Below, one piece after another: positions 1 to 5,996 of a stretch of 6,610 nucleotides of DNA; position 1 is the first letter of the stretch, and the number at the start of each line of letters is the position of its first letter. The stretch is from Nitrospirota bacterium. Lineage in GTDB: Bacteria > Nitrospirota > Nitrospiria > Nitrospirales > UBA8639. The notes below the pieces were generated by a model. That model searched no databases, was not told where the DNA came from, and worked only from the letters and a program-made list of their open reading frames with translations. The position numbers were made by a program, and so were the translations under genes. The stretch is from NCBI GenBank assembly GCA_003233615.1, contig QIMB01000328.1, forward strand, positions 1 to 6,610, in the 5' to 3' direction.

Positions 1-807
1 CCAATTCATATGTATTGTGTCATTATTGCCGGGGGAGAGGTGCGTGGTGTTGAATTGAGCCCCGACACCGATTTTTTTGAAAACTTGACGCATGCCTATC
101 GACAAACCCAGCCAGCGCCACGAGCCTTGATCATCAGCTTCCCCCATAATCCGACCACTCAGGTGGTGGATCTGGAGTTTTTTCACAAGATCGTCGATTT
201 TGCGCTGGAACATAATGTATGGATTATTCATGACCTCGCCTATGCCGATTTAGTGTTTGATGGATATCGCGCACCGAGTTTATTGCAAGTTCCTGACGCC
301 AAGAAAATTGGCGTAGAATTCTATTCGCTTTCTAAAAGTTACAATATGCCAGGTTGGCGAGTGGGTTTTTGTGTGGGAAATCCTGAACTTATTGGCGCAT
401 TGACTCGAGTGAAAAGTTATTTGGACTATGGGATGTTTCAGCCGATTCAAATTGCCAGTATTATCGCATTAAACGGTCCTCAGGATTGCGTGAAAGAGAT
501 TGTCGGAGGGTATGAACGGAGACGGAATGCGTTGGTTCGTGGCTTGAATCGAATTGGATGGCCCATCGATTATCCACGCGCGACCATGTTTGCCTGGGCG
601 AAAATTCCCGAGCCGTATCTGGGTATGGGATCCTTAGAATTCTCAAAATTTCTGCTACGAGAAGCAAAAGTGGCGGTGTCGCCAGGGATTGGATTTGGTG
701 AGGGCGGGGATGAGTATGTGCGGTTTGCGCTCGTTGAAAACGAACACCGGATTTTTCAAGCCGTCCGCGGAATTCGTCAAGCCATGAAGTTGGAGACAGT
801 CTCATAA
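1..807 (+). CDS. alaC: Alanine aminotransferase (AlaC-type), 5'-truncated by the window edge
   Basis: This is a PLP-dependent class I/II aminotransferase that moves an amino group between glutamate and pyruvate, giving alanine and 2-oxoglutarate in the cytoplasm. The frame is open from base 1 (first residues PIHMYCVIIAGG), so the true start lies upstream. The 268 visible residues are the C-terminal two thirds of a protein that is about 410 aa in E. coli AlaC. Numbering from the Met at base 10, visible motifs are FPHNPTT near 44-50, HDLAYAD near 74-80 with the cofactor-pairing Asp, SLSKSYNMPGWR near 106-117 with the Schiff-base Lys109 (bases 334-336), and YVRFALVEN with the substrate-carboxylate Arg238. 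The stretch WAKIPEPY and the phrase VSPGIGFG match my memory of E. coli AlaC closely, which favours AlaC over LL-diaminopimelate aminotransferase DapL, the nearest alternative. Its stop overlaps the hom start in TAATG, so the two are probably translated together. Confidence 0.88.
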   Translation, partial: PIHMYCVIIAGGEVRGVELSPDTDFFENLTHAYRQTQPAPRALIISFPHNPTTQVVDLEFFHKIVDFALEHNVWIIHDLAYADLVFDGYRAPSLLQVPDAKKIGVEFYSLSKSYNMPGWRVGFCVGNPELIGALTRVKSYLDYGMFQPIQIASIIALNGPQDCVKEIVGGYERRRNALVRGLNRIGWPIDYPRATMFAWAKIPEPYLGMGSLEFSKFLLREAKVAVSPGIGFGEGGDEYVRFALVENEHRIFQAVRGIRQAMKLETVS

Positions 808-2117
808 TGGACGGAGAGGTACGGGTTGGACTGATTGGGTTTGGCACGGTTGGGACTGGTGTCGTGAAAATTCTGCAAAATAATGCTGACATTATTGCGC
901 GGCGAGTTGGTCGAAAAGTGGTTCTCACCAAAATTGCCGATTTGGACATCACTACGGATCGAGGGGTCACGGTTCTTCCTGAGAAATTGACGACTAATGT
1001 TCAGGATATTCTGGACGACTCTCAGATAGACATCGTGGTGGAACTCATTGGTGGGCATGAGCCGGCGAAGCGCTTTATTCTTCAAGCCCTGTCGAGTCGC
1101 AAAGGTGTGGTGACGGCGAACAAAGCGTTGCTCGCTGACTATGGAGAAGAGATCTTTGAAGCGGCATTCAAGGCCCAAGCCGATCTTGGGTTTGAAGCCA
1201 GCGTCGGAGGAGGGATTCCTATTATTCGTTCCCTGACAGAAGGGCTCGCAGGCAATCATCTGACATCAATAACGGGTATTATGAATGGAACATCCAATTA
1301 CATTTTGACCCGGATGACGCTGGAGGGACGAGATTTTCATGATATATTGAAAGAAGCGACACGAGAAGGTTATGCAGAGGCTGATCCTTCCTTGGATATT
1401 GACGGTATTGATGCCGCTCATAAATTGGTCATCATGGTCAACTTAGCCTATGGCACTCCCGTGCCGATGAGTGCCGTGTATACAGAAGGCATTTCCAATA
1501 TTTCGACGATGGACATTGCCTTCGCCGGAGAATTGGGTTTTACCATTAAGCTGTTAGGGATTGCGAAATTTCATGAACAGAGTATAGAGGCACGTGTGCA
1601 CCCCACGTTGGTTCGAACGGAGTCTCCTATTGCACAGGTCAATGGCGTGTATAATGCCATTCATGTTGTCGGCGATGCGGTGGGAGACATTGTGCTCTAC
1701 GGGCAGGGTGCGGGCTCTCTTCCAACAGCGAGTGCCGTTGTGGGGGATATCATCGATTTGGCTCGGAATCGAATTCACGGGTCTGTCTCGCGTATTCCGG
1801 CGACCTCCTTTCAATGGGAGTCGCGCCAACCCCTGTCAATTAAGCCAATGGCTGAAATCCAGAGTCGGTATTATTTACGCTGTATGGTAGAAGACGAACC
1901 GAGTGTCCTCTCGACTATTTCCGGGATTTTGGGCAAGCAAGGAATCAGTATTTCATCGGTTCTTCAAAAGGAGCGAAAGCACGGGCAGTCGGTGCCGTTG
2001 ATTATCTTGACCCACCGATCTTATGAGCGAGGGATCCAAGCTGCACTTCGCGACATGAATGCTCTTGCCGTTGTTTCTGAACCGACAATGTTGATACGAA
2101 TAGAAGACAACGAATAA
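807..2117 (+). CDS. hom: Homoserine dehydrogenase with C-terminal ACT domain
   Basis: Hom reduces aspartate semialdehyde to homoserine with NAD(P)H, the branch point from lysine/DAP synthesis toward threonine and methionine. The 436 aa match the usual monofunctional ACT-bearing form (about 430 aa in B. subtilis). The N-terminal Rossmann fold shows GFGTVGTG at 11-18. The TANKALLA stretch contains Lys106. The catalytic domain has GIMNGTSNYIL at 157-167 and the acidic stretch EADPSLDIDGIDAAHK at 191-206, with the likely catalytic Lys206. GQGAGSLPTASAVVGD spans 299-314. An ACT domain runs from about 355 to 430 (YYLRCMVEDEPSVL, then GISISSVLQ). In this family it usually mediates threonine feedback inhibition, so I infer the same here. 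The ATG at 807 shares a base with the alaC stop (TAATG), and a GGAG at 792-795 lies 11 bases upstream. No aspartokinase domain is fused; a separate lysC lies downstream. Confidence 0.97.
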   Translation: MDGEVRVGLIGFGTVGTGVVKILQNNADIIARRVGRKVVLTKIADLDITTDRGVTVLPEKLTTNVQDILDDSQIDIVVELIGGHEPAKRFILQALSSRKGVVTANKALLADYGEEIFEAAFKAQADLGFEASVGGGIPIIRSLTEGLAGNHLTSITGIMNGTSNYILTRMTLEGRDFHDILKEATREGYAEADPSLDIDGIDAAHKLVIMVNLAYGTPVPMSAVYTEGISNISTMDIAFAGELGFTIKLLGIAKFHEQSIEARVHPTLVRTESPIAQVNGVYNAIHVVGDAVGDIVLYGQGAGSLPTASAVVGDIIDLARNRIHGSVSRIPATSFQWESRQPLSIKPMAEIQSRYYLRCMVEDEPSVLSTISGILGKQGISISSVLQKERKHGQSVPLIILTHRSYERGIQAALRDMNALAVVSEPTMLIRIEDNE

Positions 2118-2158
2118 ATCTTGAGTGACATGTGATCAATAAAGGCTGAACGACAACT

Positions 2159-3217
2159 ATGATACCGTGGCGAGGGATAATCGAGGAGTACCGGAAATTT
2201 CTTCCGGTTGATGATCAGACACCTATTGTGTCCTTACAGGAAGGCCATACTCCCCTCATTCCGGCAACATGCTTAGCGAAGACAATCTGTCCAGGGAGAG
2301 AACTCTTTTTAAAGATTGAGGGGGCGAACCCGACGGGTTCGTTTAAAGATCGGGGCATGACTCTGGCGGTGACAAAGGCCATGGAGAAGAAGGCTAAAGG
2401 CGTCATGTGCGCCTCGACCGGAAATACGTCTGCCTCTGCAGCAGCCTATGCGGCAAAAGCTGGTTTGCCGGCCTATGTGGTTGTTCCGGCTGGGAAGATT
2501 GCGTTAGGCAAGTTAACCCAAGCCCTGATGCATGGCGCACGGGTCATCCAGATAGAAGGAAACTTTGATCAAGCTCTTACCATCGTCAAATCTCTTTGTG
2601 AGGAAACAGCGATTGAACTTGTGAATTCCCTGAATCCCTTTCGATTGGAAGGCCAAAAAACGGCGGCTATGGAAGTGTGTGATCAACTTGGACGTGCGCC
2701 GGTCATTCATGCGTTACCGGTTGGCAATGCTGGAAATATTACGGCGTATTGGCGGGGTTATTGTGAATACCAATCGGCTGGGCAGTCGCAAGGGGTGCCT
2801 CGCATGTTTGGTTTTCAAGCGGAAGGGGCCGCTCCACTTGTCAGGGGACATGTCGTGGAATCACCACAAACGGTTGCCTCAGCTATTCGAATTGGAAATC
2901 CTGCGAGTTGGATGTTTGCCCTTCAAGCGGTGAAGGAATCAGATGGCTGCCTTCATATGGTGTCAGACGAGGAGATTATTCAGGCCTATCAAATGGTCGC
3001 CTGTGAAGAAGGGGTGTTTTGTGAACCTGCGTCTGCCGCTTCAATTGCCGGGATTTATAAGCTGCATCGTGACGGTCTTTTACCCCAAGAGGGTACCATC
3101 GTGTGTACATTAACTGGTCATGGCCTCAAAGATCCCGATACGGGATTATCTGTATCCTATCGGCCGGTCACGGTTCCTGCGACTCGCGAAGCCGTTGCCG
3201 CCCAATTAACAACCTAA
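2159..3217 (+). CDS. thrC: Threonine synthase (short, PLP fold type II)
   Basis: ThrC converts O-phospho-L-homoserine and water to threonine and phosphate. The 352 aa fit the short class found in Bacillus and archaea rather than the longer E. coli/yeast class. The N-terminus (WRGIIEEYRKFLPV, then EGHTPLIPA) is typical. GSFKDRGMT at 60-68 contains the PLP-binding Lys63. STGNTSASAA at 86-95 is the substrate loop, PVGNAGN at 187-193 binds the cofactor phosphate, EPASAAS is at 289-295, and TGHGLKDP is at 319-326. The ATG at 2159 is the first start codon after an in-frame TGA at 2147. Only a weak AAAGG (2141-2145) precedes it, 13 bases away. It follows hom by 41 bases with no terminator in between, so the two are likely co-transcribed. 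Its substrate requires a homoserine kinase, and none of the usual type is seen in the window. Confidence 0.97.
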   Translation: MIPWRGIIEEYRKFLPVDDQTPIVSLQEGHTPLIPATCLAKTICPGRELFLKIEGANPTGSFKDRGMTLAVTKAMEKKAKGVMCASTGNTSASAAAYAAKAGLPAYVVVPAGKIALGKLTQALMHGARVIQIEGNFDQALTIVKSLCEETAIELVNSLNPFRLEGQKTAAMEVCDQLGRAPVIHALPVGNAGNITAYWRGYCEYQSAGQSQGVPRMFGFQAEGAAPLVRGHVVESPQTVASAIRIGNPASWMFALQAVKESDGCLHMVSDEEIIQAYQMVACEEGVFCEPASAASIAGIYKLHRDGLLPQEGTIVCTLTGHGLKDPDTGLSVSYRPVTVPATREAVAAQLTT

Positions 3218-3278
3218 GGGCTTGAGAGAGAATAACTTGAACATTTCGCAGCCAATCTTCGGGCCATCTTTGAACGAG

Positions 3279-3303
3279 CCTCAATCGAAAAAACCTCATC
3301 ATA
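3279..3303 (+). repeat. Direct repeat copy 1 (interrupted by 7 bases)
   Basis: The 18 bases cctcaatc + cctcatcata appear here with gaaaaaa (3287-3293) between the two halves. The same 18 bases are contiguous at 3386-3403. The inserted heptamer is most of the left arm of the terminator-like hairpin. The meaning is unknown; a small duplication is one reading and chance similarity another. Confidence 0.5.
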
Positions 3304-3327
3304 GCTCTGTTATGCCTCGGTTTTTTC
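3287..3327 (+). terminator. Weak, A/T-arm terminator-like hairpin after thrC
   Basis: The arms gaaaaaacc (3287-3295) and ggttttttc (3319-3327) are perfect complements of 9 bp. Inside them a 4x4 internal mismatch (3296-3299 against 3315-3318) leads to a second 4-bp stem, cata (3300-3303) with tatg (3311-3314), closing a 7-base loop. An A-tract on one side and a T-tract on the other is the layout of a bidirectional intrinsic terminator. However, the GC core is only two pairs, so termination may be weak. It lies 69 bases past the thrC stop and would separate hom-thrC from the downstream genes. Confidence 0.42.
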
Positions 3328-3385
3328 TCAATCGTTCCGTCCAAATCTGACCCAAATCTTGTTGCAAATGTGCTCAACGTATTTT

Positions 3386-3403
3386 CCTCAATCCCTCATC
3401 ATA
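3386..3403 (+). repeat. Direct repeat copy 2 (uninterrupted)
   Basis: The sequence cctcaatccctcatcata matches all 18 non-inserted bases of the copy at 3279-3303. The second halves (cctcatcata) begin exactly 100 bases apart, at 3294 and 3394. It lies upstream of the ApgM-like gene, in the area where its promoter would be expected. Confidence 0.5.
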
Positions 3404-3463
3404 CTGTGTGTCCATCGCCAATACAGTAGAATCTCCAATGCCATGAATCCTAACTAGTGAGAC

Positions 3464-3468
3464 AAGGA
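3464..3468 (+). promoter_or_regulatory. Candidate ribosome binding site for the ApgM-like gene
   Basis: AAGGA ends only 2 bases before the GTG at 3471, which is tighter than usual. An upstream in-frame TGA at 3444 with no start codon between it and 3471 excludes a longer protein. The next in-frame GTG (3486) would be 17 bases from AAGGA and would cut into the first beta strand. GTG at 3471 is therefore the preferred start, but initiation may be inefficient. Confidence 0.45.
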
Positions 3469-3470
3469 TC

Positions 3471-4706
3471 GTGAAAAAAACGATCGTGGTTCACATTGAT
3501 GGAATACCGACGGGTTCCTTTGAAGAGTTAGGAGCCCGTACGCTTCTAGAGGCGGCCAAGCTTCCGCATCTTGACGAACTCACGCGACATGGGGAACTCG
3601 GGCGATTAGGAGTGCCTCGAGAAACTCGTGCATTCGCTGGAGAATTGGCCTTCTTAGGACTATTAGGGTATGACACACAGAAATGGTATTCCGGGCCTGG
3701 TGCGTTTGAAAGTTTCAGTCTAGAGGTCGTTCTTGATCAGCATGATGTGGCGTTTCTCTGTGATTTTGTCACCTTGCGCGCAGAAGATGGATGGGGAGAC
3801 GGGAAAAAACTTGGATCGTCGTTAGTGATGGACGATGTGTGTGGAGGAGGCCTGGAGACTGAGGAAGCCCGTGAGTTCATCGATACGATTAATGAACAAG
3901 TAGTATCAGAAAACATTCAGTTTTACTTGGGAGATCACTCACACCATCTCATGCTCTGGGTGGGAGGGCACGCCAAAATTTGTTGCCGGAATCCGCAGGA
4001 CGCGATCGGACTGTCGATCGAGACCTATTTGCCGGCGGGAGAGGGATCGCGCGTATTACTGGAGCTGATGGAGGCATCTCGTACGATTCTTTGCCATCAT
4101 GCTGTGAATCAAGAACGGGTCAATTCAGGCCTCAAGCCGGCAAACTGTTTGTGGTTGTGGGGGCCGGGAAAGCCTGTTGATGTGCCACAATTGAAGGAGC
4201 GGTGGCCAATACACGGCACAGTGGTTTCACCCAATGGGCCCTATCTTGGAGTGGGAAAGGCAAGTGGGCTACACATGGTAAAGGTCGACGATATGACAGA
4301 GAATCAATCGGAACGATTACGAAAGATGGCGGATGGAGCTTCAATGATTCTTGAGAAACAGGACGTCGTGTGTCTCCATGTACCGTTCTCTGTCGTGTCT
4401 CTCGATCAAGGGTCGTCGACTCCGGCATTGATGTTCGTGCAGTATCTGGAACAGATTGATGAATATTTGATGGGACCGTTACAGCAATCTTGCGTGAACA
4501 GTGGAGAAAGTCGTTTTCTTGTGGTTGCCACGGCTGGTGCTAGTCAATCTGAAGAAGCGATGAATACGTCAGCCCGATATCTGCTGTATGAAGGACAGAA
4601 GGCCGATAGTCAGCTATCCGACATGGTCTTTCATGATCAGGCAATTTTCGATCACCCACTGCAGAATGCGACAACATTTTTTGAGCGTTTTTTTGGAAAG
4701 TCGTAG
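3471..4706 (+). CDS. ApgM-family phosphoglycerate mutase-like protein, active-site residues largely lost
   Basis: This 411 aa protein has the framework of archaeal-type cofactor-independent phosphoglycerate mutases (alkaline phosphatase superfamily). IVVHIDGIP lies at 5-13, then LEAAKLPHLDEL, LGLLGYD at 62-68, YSGPGAFES at 73-81, DVAFLCDFVTL at 92-102, PANCLWLWGPGK at 223-234, LGVGKASGLHMVKV at 259-272 and LEQID at 326-330. Relatives near threonine genes have been annotated as proposed homoserine kinases (TIGR02535, from memory), and the position between thrC and lysC fits that group. Compared with canonical members as I remember them, Asp10 remains but other key residues do not. The nucleophile motif GSD is AGE (Gly57 for Ser), DEAGH is VVSLD at 308-312, and the metal-binding DH in TGDHSTP is GA at 356-357. 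The reading frame is intact, so it is not an obvious pseudogene. I infer a pseudoenzyme or altered function; mutase activity is unlikely. Its stop lies 5 bases before lysC. Confidence 0.8.
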   Translation: MKKTIVVHIDGIPTGSFEELGARTLLEAAKLPHLDELTRHGELGRLGVPRETRAFAGELAFLGLLGYDTQKWYSGPGAFESFSLEVVLDQHDVAFLCDFVTLRAEDGWGDGKKLGSSLVMDDVCGGGLETEEAREFIDTINEQVVSENIQFYLGDHSHHLMLWVGGHAKICCRNPQDAIGLSIETYLPAGEGSRVLLELMEASRTILCHHAVNQERVNSGLKPANCLWLWGPGKPVDVPQLKERWPIHGTVVSPNGPYLGVGKASGLHMVKVDDMTENQSERLRKMADGASMILEKQDVVCLHVPFSVVSLDQGSSTPALMFVQYLEQIDEYLMGPLQQSCVNSGESRFLVVATAGASQSEEAMNTSARYLLYEGQKADSQLSDMVFHDQAIFDHPLQNATTFFERFFGKS

Positions 4707-4711
4707 TTGTT

Positions 4712-5938
4712 ATGGCATGTTATATTCAAAAATTTGGCGGGACATCGGTCGGAAGCATTGAACGCATTCAGCATGTGGCCCGGCTTATTGAAAAAACGTA
4801 TCGTGAGGGGCATCAATTGGTGGTTGTGCTGTCTGCCATGAGTGGAGAGACCGATCGGCTTTCGACAATGGCAAGAGAAGTCAGTCAGGATCAGGATGAT
4901 CGGGAACTGGACGTGTTGCTCTCGTCCGGGGAACGTGTGACGATTGCGTTAATGGCGATGATGTTAAAGAGCCTCGGCGTCAATGCACGATCCTTCACGG
5001 GGCGGCAAGTAGGGATTGTCACGGATGGCGCTCATACCAAAGCACGGGTCTCTCGTGTTGATACACAACGAGTGCGTGCGGCCTTGCAAGACGGAGTCGT
5101 GCCTATTGTGGCAGGGTTTCAAGGCATGAATGAAGCATCCGATGTGACAACCTTGGGGCGGGGAGGATCAGATCTTACGGCGGTAGCTCTGGCTGCTGCA
5201 CTGAAAGCGGATACGTGTTTTATCTATACTGATGTTGATGGAATCTATACAGCCGATCCGAATATGGTGCCTTCAGCCAGGAAATTAGAGAAAATTTCGT
5301 ACGAGGAAATGTTAGAATTGGCCAGTTTGGGAGCCAAGGTGTTACAGACACGTTCTGTGGAGCTTGCCGCAAAATATCAGGTGCCGATGGAAGTGCGGTC
5401 GAGTTTTCAAGACGGGTCAGGAACACGTGTGGTACAAGAGGATACCGATATGGAGCAAGTCTTAGTTTCTGGAATCACAGGGGATCGCGATCAGGCCAAG
5501 GTGACCGTGGTGGGGGTCCCGGACCAGCCTGGCATTGCTGCTAAAATGTTTGTCGCGATAGCAGAAGCGGCGATCAATGTGGATATGATTATTCAAAACG
5601 TAAGTCACGATTCTTTGACGGATATTTCCTTTACGGTGCCGAGAGGAGATCTCAAGTCAGCCATGAGTCTTGTACGAGATTTGGCAAAAGAGGTCGGCGC
5701 GCGAACAGTAGAAGTCAATGAAGCGATTGCCAAAGTCTCGTTAGTCGGGGTGGGGATGCGGTCTCATTCCGGAGTGGCGGCCCGTATGTTTGCGACCCTT
5801 TCTCGAGACGGAATCAATATTATGATGATCAGTACGTCGGAAATTAAAATTTCCTGTGTTGTAGAAGAAAAATATATGGAATTGGCAGTACGGGGTTTGC
5901 ATCAGGAATTCGAGTTGGACAAACCGCCAGGCGTGTAG
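4712..5938 (+). CDS. lysC: Aspartate kinase with tandem ACT domains
   Basis: LysC phosphorylates aspartate with ATP, the committing step for lysine, threonine, methionine and isoleucine. The 408 aa match the class found in B. subtilis and Corynebacterium. The kinase domain shows KFGGTSVGS at 7-15, VVLSAMSGETDRL at 38-50, LLSSGERVT at 69-77 with conserved Glu74, TTLGRGGSDLTA at 146-157 with Asp154, and the ATP-site stretch YTDVDGIYTADP at 172-183. Two ACT domains follow. The first (about 265-335) includes VGVPDQPGIAAKMF and the IIQNVS effector-site stretch. The second (about 342-402) includes VGVGMRSHSGVAARMF and ISTSEIKISCVV. This layout normally gives lysine and/or threonine feedback inhibition. 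The ATG at 4712 is 5 bases after the preceding stop, and only a weak GGAAAG (4695-4700) precedes it, so coupling to the upstream gene is likely. An internal start for a beta subunit is described separately. Confidence 0.97.
   Translation: MACYIQKFGGTSVGSIERIQHVARLIEKTYREGHQLVVVLSAMSGETDRLSTMAREVSQDQDDRELDVLLSSGERVTIALMAMMLKSLGVNARSFTGRQVGIVTDGAHTKARVSRVDTQRVRAALQDGVVPIVAGFQGMNEASDVTTLGRGGSDLTAVALAAALKADTCFIYTDVDGIYTADPNMVPSARKLEKISYEEMLELASLGAKVLQTRSVELAAKYQVPMEVRSSFQDGSGTRVVQEDTDMEQVLVSGITGDRDQAKVTVVGVPDQPGIAAKMFVAIAEAAINVDMIIQNVSHDSLTDISFTVPRGDLKSAMSLVRDLAKEVGARTVEVNEAIAKVSLVGVGMRSHSGVAARMFATLSRDGINIMMISTSEIKISCVVEEKYMELAVRGLHQEFELDKPPGV
5437..5442 (+). promoter_or_regulatory. Internal ribosome binding site for a LysC beta subunit
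   Basis: AGAGGA lies within the lysC coding sequence, 7 bases before an in-frame ATG at 5450. It is a better-placed Shine-Dalgarno match than the one in front of lysC itself. It falls at the linker between kinase and ACT domains, where B. subtilis and Corynebacterium lysC carry their internal beta-subunit starts. Confidence 0.55.
5450..5938 (+). CDS. Predicted aspartokinase beta (regulatory) subunit from an in-frame internal start
   Basis: Translation from ATG 5450 (codon 247 of lysC) would give a 162 aa protein consisting of the two ACT domains alone. It begins MEQVLVSGITGDRDQAKVTV, which I recall as very like the beta-subunit N-terminus of Corynebacterium LysC. In organisms with alpha2beta2 aspartokinases the beta chain is made this way from the same gene, and it completes the effector-binding sites. 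What I see is the start codon, the spacing and AGAGGA upstream; the separate product is inferred from homologues. Confidence 0.5.
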   Translation: MEQVLVSGITGDRDQAKVTVVGVPDQPGIAAKMFVAIAEAAINVDMIIQNVSHDSLTDISFTVPRGDLKSAMSLVRDLAKEVGARTVEVNEAIAKVSLVGVGMRSHSGVAARMFATLSRDGINIMMISTSEIKISCVVEEKYMELAVRGLHQEFELDKPPGV

Positions 5939-5996
5939 CGCGATATTCTTTTCGACAGATTGTGTTGTGTGAATGTAGCATGTGAGAATATGTGTG

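Larger units (their letters stand above)
3218..3470. other. Intergenic region with short repeats between thrC and the ApgM-like gene
   Basis: This 253-base gap is the only sizeable non-coding stretch in the window. It contains a terminator-like hairpin (3287-3327), a split 18-base direct repeat (3279-3303 and 3386-3403), a further copy of ctcaatcg at 3327-3334, and ccaaatct twice, 11 bases apart (3341-3348 and 3352-3359). A TAGAAT at 3427-3432 resembles a -10 box, but no convincing -35 lies 16-18 bases upstream, so I do not call a promoter. A promoter for the downstream unit would be expected in this gap. No tRNA, riboswitch or convincing small ORF was recognised. Confidence 0.6.

Noticed and set aside
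777..1259. Open frame on the - strand, 160 codons, opposite hom
   Set aside because: It lies almost entirely over conserved hom codons for the Rossmann fold and TANK motif; no domain is recognisable in its translation.
3168..3377. Open frame on the - strand, 69 codons, spanning the thrC end and most of the intergenic gap
   Set aside because: It overlaps the coding end of thrC, shows no recognisable motif, and its composition (many Arg, Leu) is that of an antisense shadow.
3404..3432. Sigma70-type promoter using TAGAAT at 3427-3432
   Set aside because: The -10 match is good, but the bases 16-18 upstream (around ctgtgtg) do not resemble TTGACA and no extended -10 TG is present.
4701..4711. 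Possible lysine riboswitch or leader ahead of lysC
   Set aside because: Only 5 bases separate the upstream stop from the lysC ATG, so there is no room for a leader.
5483..5492. Perfect palindrome gatcgcgatc inside lysC
   Set aside because: It is a 10-base palindrome within conserved coding sequence and unpaired with any similar site nearby; chance is enough to explain it.
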